NCBI GenBank assembly: GCA_023228945.1
Contig: JALOAI010000025.1
Coordinates: 14,313-78,312 of the forward strand
Direction of reading: 5' to 3'
DNA length: 64,000 bases
Source: Pigmentiphaga sp.
GTDB lineage: Bacteria > Pseudomonadota > Gammaproteobacteria > Burkholderiales > Burkholderiaceae_B
Of the stretch, positions 16,545-25,691 are shown in pieces. The position numbers and the translations under genes are program-made. The notes beneath the pieces are model-generated. The model made no database searches and was not told the DNA's origin. It saw nothing but the letters and a program-made list of their open reading frames with translations. Position 1 is the stretch's first letter. Each line of letters opens with the position of its first letter.

Positions 16545-17144
16545 TTACCCCCGGCGCCGGCGGGTGGAAAGGCTGAAAGCACTCCCGCGCCCGCCCGTTG
16601 CGGTGCGCTTGCCGCCGGCACTGGCGCTCTTGCGGTGCAGCGTTGGGCGCGGCGCCCGTTCGGAGGTGCCGAGATAACGCTCGCGCGGGCTCAGGCTCGA
16701 GGTGTCTTCCCGGACGGGACGAGCCGCCCGCCGACGGCGCGGCGCCTCGGTGTGGCCTTCGGCGGCCAGGCGCTTGGGAACATAAGCGGCCGAAGAGGAC
16801 GCCGGCTTGGCGGTCTTGGCGGCACCGCCGGCTTGATCGTCACGGTAGACGGCGCCCTGCGGATCCGCCTCGGTGGGGCGATAGAACACCAGGACTTTAC
16901 CCAGGTGATGCACCGGCGCGCACGATAAGCCGTCGGCCACCGAGTTTTGGATTTCTTGACGGACGGCGCGGTCGTCGCCGGCCACCCGGACTTTGATCAG
17001 GCCGTGGGCCGTGAGCGCACGGTCGATTTCGGCCAGGACGGCCGGGGTCAGGCCTTTGTCGCCGATCTGCACGACCGGCCGCAAAGCATGAGCGGCGGCG
17101 CGCAGCGCGCGCCGGAATGAGGAATCGAGTTCTAATAGGGCCAT
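16545..17144 (-). CDS. YhbY/CRS1-YhbY (CRM) domain RNA-binding protein
   Basis: 199 residues. The CRM domain occupies residues 1-95: ALRAAAHALRPVVQIGDKGLTPAVLAEIDRALTAHGLIKVRV contains the GxxG loop-type IGDKGLT motif of YhbY, a protein associated with pre-50S ribosomes. The remaining ~100 residues are a basic, low-complexity tail absent from E. coli YhbY (about 97 residues). ATG at 17144 chosen; a further 17 in-frame codons upstream would overlap the divergent rlmE leader. The 3' end abuts the C-rich repeat. Confidence 0.88.
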   Translation of the reverse strand: MALLELDSSFRRALRAAAHALRPVVQIGDKGLTPAVLAEIDRALTAHGLIKVRVAGDDRAVRQEIQNSVADGLSCAPVHHLGKVLVFYRPTEADPQGAVYRDDQAGGAAKTAKPASSSAAYVPKRLAAEGHTEAPRRRRAARPVREDTSSLSPRERYLGTSERAPRPTLHRKSASAGGKRTATGGRGSAFSLSTRRRRG

Positions 17145-17209
17145 GGTGGCGGGATTGTACGGGAGTTCTTCCCGCCTTCGCAGGACATTTTTCAATCAAG
17201 GGCGCCGTC

Positions 17210-17887
17210 GTGGCCAAAAACCGATTTTCCAAAGACTGGATGCGCCAGCATCTGAACGATCCCTACGTGCGGCTGGCACAGCAAAAAGGCTATCGCGCGC
17301 GAGCCGCATTCAAACTGCTCGAGATCCTCGATAGCGAAAAGCTCCTGCGCCCCGGCGATGTGGTCGTAGACCTCGGCTCGGCGCCCGGCAGCTGGTCGCA
17401 GGTGGCTCGTGAACGGCTGGTCGGCAAAGGCGGAGAGCTGCGCGGGCGGGTCATCGCCCTCGATCTGTTGCCGATGGAGCCGATCGCGGGGGTCGAGTTC
17501 ATCCAGGGCGACTTCCGCGAAGACGACGTTCTGCTCGAGCTCGAGCGCCGGCTGGAAGGCGGCGCGGTGGATCTTGTGATTTCCGACATGGCCCCCAATC
17601 TGTCGGGTGTGGGGGTGGCGGATGCCGCTCGCATTCAGCACGTGTGCGAGCTGGCGCTGGACTTTGCCACCCGGCACCTCAAGCCCGATGGCGCGCTGAT
17701 CGTCAAGGCCTTTCACGGCAGCGGTTTCTCGCAGATCGTGCAGGCCTTCAAAGGCAGCTTCCTGCGGGTCGTAGAGCGCAAGCCCAAGGCTTCGCGCGAT
17801 GCGTCCGCCGAAACTTTCATCGTCGGCAAGGGTCTGAAGACACAGGCCCAACCGGCCTCTGCCCAGGATGCCGACAATCAAGGGTAG
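17210..17887 (+). CDS. rlmE: 23S rRNA 2'-O-ribose U2552 methyltransferase RlmE (FtsJ/RrmJ)
   Basis: 225 residues. It opens VAKNRFSKDWMRQHLNDPYV; SAM motif VVDLGSAPGSWSQVA at about 52-66; catalytic K-D-K-E tetrad elements include DMAPNLSGV and LIVKAFHGSGF. It methylates U2552 in the ribosomal A loop. GTG start at 17210 chosen because the family N-terminus starts there. It lies 28 bases before ftsH, the conserved rlmE-ftsH pair. Confidence 0.95.
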   Translation: MAKNRFSKDWMRQHLNDPYVRLAQQKGYRARAAFKLLEILDSEKLLRPGDVVVDLGSAPGSWSQVARERLVGKGGELRGRVIALDLLPMEPIAGVEFIQGDFREDDVLLELERRLEGGAVDLVISDMAPNLSGVGVADAARIQHVCELALDFATRHLKPDGALIVKAFHGSGFSQIVQAFKGSFLRVVERKPKASRDASAETFIVGKGLKTQAQPASAQDADNQG

Positions 17888-17915
17888 AATCCGGCTCATA
17901 GCAGGAGATCCAGCT

Positions 17916-19832
17916 TTGAACAACAATACCTTTTCCAAGGTTGCGGTGTGGATGATCATCGCCTTGGTCCTGTTCACGGTTTTCAAGCAGTTCGAAACCC
18001 GCGAACCCACCAGTGGCGGCGTCACCTATACGCAATTCATGCAGGATGCGCGCGAGGGCCGCATCAGCAGCGTCGACATCCAGGGCGACGTCCTTCACGT
18101 GCGTCCGCAAAACGGCCGTCCCTACACTATCACCTCCCCAGGTGACATCTGGATGGTGTCCGACCTCCTCGAGTCCGGCGTCCAGGTATCCGGCAAGCAA
18201 CGCGAAGAACCCTCGCTGCTCATGAGCATCTTCGTGTCATGGTTCCCCATGCTGCTGCTGATCGGCGTGTGGATCTTCTTCATGCGCCAGATGCAGGGCG
18301 GAGGCCGTGGCGGCGCCTTCAATTTCGGCAAATCCAAGGCCCGGCTGCTCGACGAAAACAGCAACACCGTCACCTTTGCCGATGTCGCCGGCTGCGACGA
18401 GGCCAAGGAAGATGTGCAAGAGCTGGTCGACTTCCTGCGCGATCCCACCAAGTTCCAGAAACTCGGTGGCCGTATCCCGCGCGGCGTCCTGATGGTCGGC
18501 CCTCCCGGAACCGGTAAAACCCTGCTCGCCCGCGCCATCGCCGGCGAGGCCAAGGTGCCGTTCTTCAGCATCTCGGGCTCCGACTTCGTCGAGATGTTCG
18601 TGGGCGTGGGCGCCTCCCGCGTGCGCGACATGTTCGAAACCGCCAAAAAACACGCGCCCTGTATCCTGTTCATCGACGAAATCGACGCGGTCGGCCGCCA
18701 GCGCGGCGCCGGCCTGGGCGGCGGCAACGACGAGCGCGAGCAAACCCTCAACCAGATGCTGGTCGAAATGGATGGCTTCGAAACCACCCAGGGCATCATC
18801 GTCATTGCCGCCACCAACCGGCCCGACGTGCTCGATCCGGCGCTGCTGCGCCCGGGCCGTTTCGACCGCCAAGTGGTGGTCTCGCTGCCCGACGTCCGCG
18901 GCCGCGCGCAGATCCTCAAGGTGCACATGCGCAAAGTGCCGCTGGCGCCCAACGTCGATCCCAGCATCCTGGCTCGCGGCACTCCCGGCTTCTCGGGCGC
19001 GGATCTCGCCAACCTCGTCAACGAGGCGGCGCTGTTCGCGGCGCGGCGCAACGGCCGCATGGTCGACATGTCCGACTTCGAAAAGGCGAAAGACAAAATC
19101 ATCATGGGCGCCGAACGCCGCTCCATCATGATGCCCGAAGAGGAACGCCGCAATACGGCCTACCATGAATCCGGCCATGCCGTGGTGGCCAAGATGCTGC
19201 CCAAGACCGATCCGGTCCACAAGGTCACCATCATCCCGCGCGGCCGCGCGCTGGGCGTGACCATGCAGTTGCCCGAGGGCGACCGCTACAGCATGGACAA
19301 AGAGCGCCTGCTCAACACTATCGCGGTGCTCTTTGGCGGCCGCATCGCCGAAGAACTCTTCATGAACCAGATGACCACCGGCGCCTCGAACGACTTCGAA
19401 CGCGCCACGGCCATCGCCCGCGACATTGTCATGCGCTATGGCATGACCGACTCGCTGGGTCCCATGGTGTATGCCGAGAACGAAGGCGAAGTGTTCCTGG
19501 GCCGCACCGTGACCAAGACCACTCACGTCTCCGAGGCCACGATGCAGAAGGTCGACACCGAGGTGCGCCGCATCATCGACGAGCAATACACCCTGGCCCG
19601 CGGCATCCTCGAAGAGAACCGCGACAAGGTCGAAGCCATGACCAAGGCGTTGCTCGAGTGGGAAACCATCGACGCCGAGCAAATCAACGACATCATCGCC
19701 GGCAAGGAGCCCCGCCCGCCCAGCCCGCCCTCCGACTCCGGCGACAGCGCCCCGCAGTCTTCCGGCGGCCAGGGTGGCGCCGGTGGCGGTGTCGCCTCCG
19801 ACGACGCCAGCACGGCGCCCGCCACGCCCTGA
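17916..19832 (+). CDS. ftsH: ATP-dependent zinc metalloprotease FtsH
   Basis: 638 residues. TM1 at about 8-24 and TM2 at about 103-123 flank a periplasmic domain; AAA module with Walker A GPPGTGKT (195-202), Walker B ILFIDEIDAV and the SRH arginines; zinc site HESGH (417-421). The C-terminal tail is P/S/G-rich. It degrades membrane and short-lived cytosolic proteins. The start is a TTG at 17916 with AGGAGA seven bases upstream. A strong terminator follows immediately, whereas folP-glmM normally follow ftsH in relatives. Confidence 0.96.
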   Translation: MNNNTFSKVAVWMIIALVLFTVFKQFETREPTSGGVTYTQFMQDAREGRISSVDIQGDVLHVRPQNGRPYTITSPGDIWMVSDLLESGVQVSGKQREEPSLLMSIFVSWFPMLLLIGVWIFFMRQMQGGGRGGAFNFGKSKARLLDENSNTVTFADVAGCDEAKEDVQELVDFLRDPTKFQKLGGRIPRGVLMVGPPGTGKTLLARAIAGEAKVPFFSISGSDFVEMFVGVGASRVRDMFETAKKHAPCILFIDEIDAVGRQRGAGLGGGNDEREQTLNQMLVEMDGFETTQGIIVIAATNRPDVLDPALLRPGRFDRQVVVSLPDVRGRAQILKVHMRKVPLAPNVDPSILARGTPGFSGADLANLVNEAALFAARRNGRMVDMSDFEKAKDKIIMGAERRSIMMPEEERRNTAYHESGHAVVAKMLPKTDPVHKVTIIPRGRALGVTMQLPEGDRYSMDKERLLNTIAVLFGGRIAEELFMNQMTTGASNDFERATAIARDIVMRYGMTDSLGPMVYAENEGEVFLGRTVTKTTHVSEATMQKVDTEVRRIIDEQYTLARGILEENRDKVEAMTKALLEWETIDAEQINDIIAGKEPRPPSPPSDSGDSAPQSSGGQGGAGGGVASDDASTAPATP

Positions 19833-19870
19833 GCCAGGTGTGGCTCCCGAGCCACACTGCCCCTCCCCGT

Positions 19871-19900
19871 CCCCGCCGGCTCCGCCGCGCGGGGATTTTT
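19871..19900 (+). terminator. Rho-independent terminator after ftsH
   Basis: CCCCGC (19871-19876) pairs with GCGGGG (19889-19894); inside it CGGC pairs with GCCG around a TCC loop, leaving one bulged C. ATTTTT follows. Confidence 0.85.
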
Positions 19901-20163
19901 AATTGGCGCGTGCCTCCTGATCGGGCAGACCCGCGGGATCCAGCCATCGTCCTGCCCGCGGATGGCCACGAGCACCTGCGCCGGGCTTGTCACCGGCCGC
20001 CTGCCTACGGCCAGCCTACCGCCGTGCCGGATTGCGTCTGAGGTGGCTTCGCGACGATAATCGCGGCCAGCAAGGCATCGGCGATGCCGCGATCTTGGCT
20101 GTATTTTTTCATCCGCTGCCGGGCGGCACCTCCTCCTGGTCCGGCCGCATACGAGACGTTTTG
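19901..20163. other. Intergenic region ftsH to yjbH-like gene, nothing recognised
   Basis: About 260 bases after the ftsH terminator. I see no convincing gene, tRNA or repeat. Open frames here are short and lack start signals. The promoter of the YjbH-like gene must lie here but no clear -35/-10 pair stands out. Confidence 0.5.
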
Positions 20164-22257
20164 ATGACACATCCCCGCTGGCTGCATCCGCGCTGGGCGC
20201 TCACCGCCCTGGCTACCGCCCTCGCCACCACGACACACGCACAGGGCACCGGTATCAGCGCCAAGGGCAACACGGGAGGGTTGGTCATCCCATCGGCATG
20301 GGTGCTGGAGTCCGGCACGGTGGCGGCCACCGCCGGTAACTATATGGAGCCCCGCATTCCGGACCCCAGCAAACGCCGAAACGACTCCTTCGGGGTAGGG
20401 TTGCTGCCTTATGTCGAACTTTTCGGCCGCTTCGTCGACTACCAATACGACGACGTCCAACCCCGCCCGGGCACGAATGTTACCGGCCCGCGCGACCTTT
20501 CCGCCAACCTCAAGATCCAGTTGCCGTCGCTGGCCGAGCAGCTCCCCGACTTCGCCTTCGGTATCAATGATATCGGCGGCGCCGCCGCGCACTTCAAAAG
20601 CATCTACGGCGTGGCTTCCGATCAATGGGGCCCGGTACGGTGGTCGGCCGGGGTGGCACATGGCAAGGCCAAGGACAGCCGCGGCAGAATGTTCCATGGC
20701 GTGTTCGGCGGCGTGGAAGTGCTGGTGGGCCGCACCGGGCTTGCGGTCTTGGCCGAGTACGATGGCCAGCAGTCCCATGCCGGCATACGCTACTACTCGC
20801 CCGAGCTGCCATGGCTGGGCAATGCCCAATTCGTGGGTACCGCGCAACGCTCATTCCGCGCCAAGGACGCCCAGGGCAATCGAGTGGACGCCACCAGCGT
20901 GGCGCTGAGCTTGATCGTACCTTTTGGCAGCAATGCGCGCAGCGCACAGCATTACAGCCCTCCAGCCAGCCGCACACTGCCCGAACTGGATGAAGCGGCC
21001 GAACGCGCCGCGGCACAGGCGCCACTCGATCCCGCGGAGGTACGCGAGCGCCTTACCCGGCTCCAGGCGGCCTTGGTCGGTGCGGGTCTGGAACGTATCC
21101 GGGTCGGCATGGCCGACAATCGCTTGGTGGTCGAGTACGAGAACCACCGCTATGCGCAAAATGAAGCCGATGCTTTGGGCATCGTGCTCGGCCTGGCTGC
21201 CGAACACGCGCCGCGCCAGGTACTCCGGGTTTACGCCGTTACCGTCAAGGCGGGGCAGCGCCAGTATGAAACCTCGATCAGCGCCGCTCGCTTCCGACAG
21301 TTTTTGCGCGACGGCAACTGGGGCCCGGCACGCGCCACTCTCTGGTCGGGCAACAAGCCCGATTACGATCCAGCGGAGGTCCGGTGGCTTTCGGATCAGC
21401 CCACGAGCCGGAGCTGGGCGCGCTTTGAACTCGCGCCGCGCATAAGCTCTTACGTAGGGACCGAGGTGGGCGCCTTCGATTATTCGCTGGCCGCCGACTG
21501 GCAGGCCTTTGTTCCCCTCTGGCGAGGCGCCGAATTCTACGGCAGCTACGTGACCCCCATTCACGACTCGGAGAACTTCCGCGAAGGTGAAGTGTTTTAC
21601 CCTTCCCGCCAGCGCAGGGGCGTGCGCGCGGCTCATGTGAGCCAGGCGATTTGGCTGCATCCCAGGCTGCTCAACGTGATCAGCCTGGGGCAATTTAATT
21701 ACCACTATTACGGCGCGCAGAACCAAACCTTGTTCTTCGTGCCGGGCCGCGCCGATACCGTCAATCTGCGGCTGACTCGCCTGCGCCACAAACACGAACA
21801 CGAACAATATCCCGACCAGCAAAACTACAGTCTGTCGTATACCCTGCGTCTGAACGAAGGCGATACGTGGATCGAGGGTGGCTACGCCCGTTTCGTGGAC
21901 GGCAGCCACGGCCCGACCCTGAACTTCACGCGCTGGTTCGGTGATTTCAACGTTCAGGTACACGCGCGCCGCGTGGATGGCAGCACGACCGCCGGGATAC
22001 GCCTCGCCTTCCCGCTGACGCCCCGCCAGGGCATGCGCCCCTATCCGGTGACATTCGCTGGTACCAGCCAATTCTCGTATGGTGTGGAAACCCGCGTGTC
22101 GTCGGCCGGCTCCAATGTCGTCACTCGTGGCGGCAATACGATTCCGCTCGACTACAACGCCGATACGCAATTGCTCAATCGAGGACGCATCGGCGAAGCC
22201 TACTTCGGTAATCAATTGCCACGGATGCGTGAGGCTTTTTATCGATATGCGCTTTGA
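20164..22257 (+). CDS. YjbH-family outer-membrane protein (exopolysaccharide-associated)
   Basis: 697 residues, close to the 698 of E. coli YjbH. Signal peptide at 1-27 (WALTALATALATTTHA). The family pattern is visible in order: GGLVIPSAWVLESG, FGVGLLPYVELFGRFVDY, FAFGINDIGGAAAHFKSIYGVAS, FGGVEVLVGRTGLAVLAEYDG, and a beta-rich C-terminus. YjbH is an outer-membrane component of the yjbEFGH exopolysaccharide operon. Here it stands alone with no yjbEFG. ATG at 20164. Role in polysaccharide export or assembly is inferred from the family only. Confidence 0.78.
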   Translation: MTHPRWLHPRWALTALATALATTTHAQGTGISAKGNTGGLVIPSAWVLESGTVAATAGNYMEPRIPDPSKRRNDSFGVGLLPYVELFGRFVDYQYDDVQPRPGTNVTGPRDLSANLKIQLPSLAEQLPDFAFGINDIGGAAAHFKSIYGVASDQWGPVRWSAGVAHGKAKDSRGRMFHGVFGGVEVLVGRTGLAVLAEYDGQQSHAGIRYYSPELPWLGNAQFVGTAQRSFRAKDAQGNRVDATSVALSLIVPFGSNARSAQHYSPPASRTLPELDEAAERAAAQAPLDPAEVRERLTRLQAALVGAGLERIRVGMADNRLVVEYENHRYAQNEADALGIVLGLAAEHAPRQVLRVYAVTVKAGQRQYETSISAARFRQFLRDGNWGPARATLWSGNKPDYDPAEVRWLSDQPTSRSWARFELAPRISSYVGTEVGAFDYSLAADWQAFVPLWRGAEFYGSYVTPIHDSENFREGEVFYPSRQRRGVRAAHVSQAIWLHPRLLNVISLGQFNYHYYGAQNQTLFFVPGRADTVNLRLTRLRHKHEHEQYPDQQNYSLSYTLRLNEGDTWIEGGYARFVDGSHGPTLNFTRWFGDFNVQVHARRVDGSTTAGIRLAFPLTPRQGMRPYPVTFAGTSQFSYGVETRVSSAGSNVVTRGGNTIPLDYNADTQLLNRGRIGEAYFGNQLPRMREAFYRYAL

Positions 22258-22569
22258 TCTCGCCAGCCGGATTTAAGCGGGCGGTGCATTTGCCGTAAAC
22301 ACGGTGCGTCAAGTTAGAGGCGGGTCGGTGCTGTTTGGCCGCCCGTTCCGACTTTTTCCCTACGTCATGACACCGCCCTGTTTTGGCCCACTCTCCATGA
22401 CGCGCGGTTCACCTTTGCGCGTGGCGAAAAACGCCCGCCGTTTTTGACACAAGTTTTTCTTCCGTTTTCCAAGCTTCCCGTTTACATTACCGCGGGCTTT
22501 CGATAATGTGCCGCGTGCGGCCATAAAGTCGTGGCCTACCTCGCCTTCCGGCGCTTCAGGAGCCATCCA
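22258..22569. other. Intergenic region with weak promoter for the lipoprotein gene
   Basis: Relatively AT-rich. Contains TTTACA (22481-22486), 15 bases, GATAAT (22502-22507), a plausible but short-spaced promoter 63 bases before the lipoprotein ATG. GTCGG/CCGAC (22324-22328 with 22348-22352) followed by TTTTT may terminate the YjbH-like gene. A 68-codon minus-strand frame here lacks support. Confidence 0.4.
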
Positions 22570-23415
22570 ATGAAAAAACCTCCCCTCTTCCGGTCACCGC
22601 TCAACGCCCGCTGGGTAGCCGCCCCCCTCAGTCTCGCCCTTCTGGCCGCCTGCGGCGGCAGCGACGACGACGGCCCCCCGCCGCAGCCCATCGTCAAGCA
22701 CGTCGTCAATGGCCAGGTCGCGGTTGGCGCACTCGTCTCGGGCGCCACCGTCACCATTACCTGCGCCAATGGCGGCAGCGGCAGCGCGGTGCAGTCCGGC
22801 TCCAATGGCAGTTTCGAAATCACCCTCTCCGAAGGTTCCACCCTGCCCTGCGTCGGCGAGGCCGTGCTGCCTGGCACCAACAATGTCATGCGTTCGGTGA
22901 TCCCCGGCGGTACGCCCGCGATTACCCGCATCAATTTCTCGCCCCTCACCGACGCCTATGTGTCCTACCTCCTGGGCGGCACCAACAAGGGCGAAACCGT
23001 CGATCCCAAAACCCTGATCACCGGCAGCAGCAACTTGTTCACGATGCTGGTCAATTCGCGCCAGGCCTTCAACAGCGCAAAAGCGGGCTTCGAAGCCTAC
23101 ATCACCGGCAACACCGGCATTTCGCTGTCGGGTTTCGATTTCCTGTCCTCCAACATCGTCGTTGGCCAACCGTCGGATAATGCGCTGGAAAGCCTGGCAA
23201 CCGTCCAGGTGCACTCCGACCCCAACGATCCGCTCAGCCCGCTGGTGCCGTTCCTCAACCCCGACGGCTCCGTTTCCGCCGCCGGCCGCGCCACCACCAA
23301 CTTCGACGCTCCCGTCGTGACGCAAGCCGACATCCCGCCTTGCTCGGCGCCCGGCAATAGCTGCGGCGGCGAGGCCGGCCGCGAAGTCGTCATCACCGGC
23401 GGCTCCGGCACCTGA
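22570..23415 (+). CDS. Predicted secreted lipoprotein, function unknown
   Basis: 281 residues. Signal peptide with lipobox LLAACGG (Cys28) followed by an acidic SDDDGPPPQP linker, the layout of surface or periplasmic lipoproteins. Residues 45-100 resemble a carboxypeptidase-regulatory/Ig-like beta sandwich (VNGQVAVGALVSGATVTITC). The rest has no motif I recognise. Asn/Gly/Ser-rich C-terminus. The ATG at 22570 starts an obvious signal sequence. Terminator at 23486-23522. Confidence 0.75.
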   Translation: MKKPPLFRSPLNARWVAAPLSLALLAACGGSDDDGPPPQPIVKHVVNGQVAVGALVSGATVTITCANGGSGSAVQSGSNGSFEITLSEGSTLPCVGEAVLPGTNNVMRSVIPGGTPAITRINFSPLTDAYVSYLLGGTNKGETVDPKTLITGSSNLFTMLVNSRQAFNSAKAGFEAYITGNTGISLSGFDFLSSNIVVGQPSDNALESLATVQVHSDPNDPLSPLVPFLNPDGSVSAAGRATTNFDAPVVTQADIPPCSAPGNSCGGEAGREVVITGGSGT

Positions 23416-23485
23416 TAGTCCTTGCCGCCACGCCGCCGCCCAGCGCGGCGGCCGGCATAGGCCGGCGGCACCGTCCGCAACACCT

Positions 23486-23522
23486 CCCTACGCCGCGGAT
23501 AACGCGACGTAGGGATTTTTTT
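23486..23522 (+). terminator. Rho-independent terminator after the lipoprotein gene
   Basis: CCCTACG (23486-23492) pairs with CGTAGGG (23508-23514), then ATTTTTTT. It is followed by an inverted copy of the C-rich repeat that may serve as a second terminator. Confidence 0.85.
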
Positions 23523-23552
23523 GCCGCCGCCGGGCCGCCGCCCAAGCAAAAA

Positions 23553-23598
23553 GCCCCCTGGGGAGCAGCGCCGCCGCGTAGCGGCAAGCGTGGGGGCT
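23553..23598 (-). repeat. C-rich palindromic repeat, single unit in inverse orientation
   Basis: Reads GCCCCCTGGGGAGCAGCG, CCGCCGCGTAGCGGCAAGCG, TGGGGGC; A5 before and a T-rich run after make it a symmetric terminator usable from both converging genes (lipoprotein and Old Yellow Enzyme). Same family as 16338-16530 and 63529-63642. Confidence 0.9.
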
Positions 23599-23668
23599 TC
23601 TTTTTTTGCGGGCGGCAAGAGCGACACGCCTTTTGCGCCGGCGTGGCCCCGCATCGAGCAGCGCTGGT

Positions 23669-24781
23669 TCAATCTTCCATCGCCGGATAATCGATGTAGC
23701 CGTGCTCGCCGCCGCCGTACAGCGTGTCGCGGTCCAGCGCTGCCAACGGCGCGTTCCGGCGCAACCGTTCGACCAGATCGGGGTTGCTAATGAAGGGACG
23801 GCCAAAGGCGACGAGATCGGCTTCGCCGCTGGCGACGGTTCGCTCCGCCAGCGCCAGGTCGTAACCATTATTGACCATCCAGGCCGCCCGTCCTCCCGCC
23901 TCGCGATAAGCTCGGCGCAGCGCGGCGTAGTCGAAGGGTCTGTCGCCCTGCTGGTGATCACGGGCGCCTCCAGTGGCGCCCTCGATGATGTGCACATACG
24001 ACAAGGCATGCTCCGCCAGACCACGCACGACATGCTCGAACAGCGGCTGCGGCTGTGGCTCAAGAGCGTCGTTGGCCGGAGTGACGGGCGACAGGCGAAT
24101 CCCGGTGCGCGCAGCGCCGATCTCGGTGGCAATCGCTCGCACCACTTCAAATAGAAGGCGTGCCCGGTTTTCGATGCTGCCGCCGTAGGCATCACTGCGA
24201 TGATTGGAGCCGCTGCGCAAGAACTGGTCGATGAGATAACCGTTGGCGGCATGAATCTCGACCCCGTCGAAGCCCGCTTCGATGGCCGCCCTCGCGGCAC
24301 GGCGGAAGTCGTCGACGATGCCGGGCAATTCGTCGGTTTCGAGCGCCCGCGGCACCGAAGTCGGCACGAAGCGGCCGCCATCGGCATCCACGAGGTAGGT
24401 ATTGGCCTTGGCCTGGATGGCGGACGGCGCGACCGGCGCCTGGCCGCCGGGCTGCAACGAGCTGTGCGAGATGCGCCCTACGTGCCAGAGTTGCACGACA
24501 ATCTTGCCGCCCTTGGCGTGCACCGCCTCGGTCACCGCGCGCCAGCCGGCCAGCGCCTCCTCGCTGTAGAGCCCGGGTACGTCGGCGTAGCCCTGGCCCT
24601 GCTGCGAAATCGCCGTGGCCTCGGAGATCAGCAGGCCCGCGCTTGCGCGCTGCGCATAGTAGACGGCGGTGATCGGCAGCGGCACCGCGCGCGGGGAACG
24701 ATTGCGCGTGAGCGGCGCCATGACGATACGATTGGCCAATGACAGGCCGGAAAGATCGAAGGGCTCGAACAAAATACTCAT
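23669..24781 (-). CDS. Old Yellow Enzyme-family alkene reductase
   Basis: 370 residues, FMN-dependent TIM barrel. It starts MSILFEPFDLSGLSLANRIVMAPLTRNRS; the catalytic segment GFDGVEIHAANGYLIDQFLR (about 174-193) and SDAYGGSIENRARLLFEVV are diagnostic; the C-terminus has VAFGRPFISNPDLVERL. It reduces activated C=C bonds (N-ethylmaleimide, enones, possibly nitroesters). The ATG at 24781 is the family start; an upstream open extension to 25192 runs through a dispersed repeat and is rejected. Convergent with the lipoprotein gene. Confidence 0.93.
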   Translation of the reverse strand: MSILFEPFDLSGLSLANRIVMAPLTRNRSPRAVPLPITAVYYAQRASAGLLISEATAISQQGQGYADVPGLYSEEALAGWRAVTEAVHAKGGKIVVQLWHVGRISHSSLQPGGQAPVAPSAIQAKANTYLVDADGGRFVPTSVPRALETDELPGIVDDFRRAARAAIEAGFDGVEIHAANGYLIDQFLRSGSNHRSDAYGGSIENRARLLFEVVRAIATEIGAARTGIRLSPVTPANDALEPQPQPLFEHVVRGLAEHALSYVHIIEGATGGARDHQQGDRPFDYAALRRAYREAGGRAAWMVNNGYDLALAERTVASGEADLVAFGRPFISNPDLVERLRRNAPLAALDRDTLYGGGEHGYIDYPAMED

Positions 24782-24936
24782 GGAATCGGGGGTTCTCTCA
24801 AAAGGTAAAGGATCGGAAACCGCCGCGGCCTGCGCGTAAGCCGCCGGGCCGCGACGCTCGCGGTACCGTTTCGGGCACCGCGCCGGCGGACAGGCCGGTC
24901 GGTTGGCTCCGTTTGAAACCTCGTTCCGGCGCTGGT

Positions 24937-25018
24937 GAAGAATTCCAGCCTTGCGGCCCAAGCTTCTCTGTCCCCATTCGGGGGAGCCTTCGGCTCCAGC
25001 AGATTTGCCCTCGCTAAC
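24937..25018. repeat. Dispersed hairpin repeat (family 2), copy 1
   Basis: Minus-strand reading GTTAGCGAGGGCAAATCTGC, then GGAGCCGAAGGCTCC (perfect 6-bp hairpin), a spacer, and GAAGCTTGGGCCGCAAGGC. The PAP2 stop codon TAG lies inside the repeat's GTTAGCGAGG. Related to copies at 45121, 50794 and 61254. Confidence 0.85.
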
Positions 25019-25691
25019 TCCAGCGCAGCCGCGCGCGGCGCACCTGCACTTCGACTTCTCCGGTATGGGGGTCGCGCGAGATGCGCCGGGTGTAGCGCTG
25101 CTCGATATCGAACCAGCTCGCCACCTGGTACCACACGCCATAGCGCATCTGGTGCACCGGATGATAGACCTGCTGCCATGACAGGAAGCCAACCAGCGGC
25201 AGGACGACCAGCAGCATGCGCCAGGGCGCCTGCAGGCTGGGCCGCTGCGCCAGCGCCAACGCCGCCGCCATAAAACCCACCGTGGCGCCGAATAGGGTCT
25301 CGGCCAAGGTGTGGTCGAGCCGCCAGACCAGGGCGCACGCCACGGCCAGGGCCACCAGCACTCCGCCCGCCACGCCCACCCGCCGCGCCAGCGGCGAGGT
25401 GCCGGCCATCAACAGCCCGCCCAGCGTGGGATACAGGGCCGCGGCGAACATGGCATGGCCGCTGACGTTGTAAAGCTTCCAATCGGGTATGGACCAGCCG
25501 AAAAGGTCGAAGGCGAGCTTGCCGGCCACGATGGTGATCGTGGCGCCTGCGAGCGCCAGGCACCAGATCAGCGCGGCGCGCCACTGCCGCTGCAGCAGCA
25601 GCACCAGCGCCATGCCGGCCGCCAGCGGCAGCACCCAGGCACTGTCGCCAGCGTGGAGAAAATTGTGTAAGGTGAAAACGCGAGAATCCAT
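25014..25691 (-). CDS. PAP2-superfamily membrane phosphatase
   Basis: 225 residues with five to six membrane spans. The PAP2 motif is seen as KLAFDLFGW (C1 region), NVSGHAMFAAAL (C2, SGH) and RLDHTLAETLFGATVG (C3, H at the nucleophile position). It probably dephosphorylates a lipid phosphate such as undecaprenyl-PP or a related species. ATG at 25691 chosen; a GTG 24 codons upstream adds a hydrophilic, cysteine-containing stretch unlike the family. The stop is formed within a dispersed repeat. The C-terminal ~60 residues are a soluble tail. Confidence 0.78.
   Translation of the reverse strand: MDSRVFTLHNFLHAGDSAWVLPLAAGMALVLLLQRQWRAALIWCLALAGATITIVAGKLAFDLFGWSIPDWKLYNVSGHAMFAAALYPTLGGLLMAGTSPLARRVGVAGGVLVALAVACALVWRLDHTLAETLFGATVGFMAAALALAQRPSLQAPWRMLLVVLPLVGFLSWQQVYHPVHQMRYGVWYQVASWFDIEQRYTRRISRDPHTGEVEVQVRRARLRWS

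Noticed and set aside
18237..19682. 481-codon open frame antisense to ftsH
   Set aside because: High-GC shadow of a conserved gene, His/Asp/Arg-rich composition, no family motif. The same applies to long frames antisense to lplT (1301-2521), risS (5393-6922), the YjbH-like gene (20851-22215), dapD-dapE (29337-31283), the diguanylate cyclase (35314-37575) and the LigB gene (59396-61216).
22360..22566. 68-codon minus-strand gene
   Set aside because: No ribosome-binding site, no homology recognised, and it overlaps the likely promoter of the lipoprotein gene.
23669..24781. Nitroester reductase (NemA) as a firm call
   Set aside because: The family is certain but the substrate cannot be read from sequence, so only the Old Yellow Enzyme family name is given.
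24782..25192. N-terminal extension of the Old Yellow Enzyme
   Set aside because: The in-frame extension passes through a dispersed repeat and the 3' end of the PAP2 gene; the family starts at the ATG at 24781.
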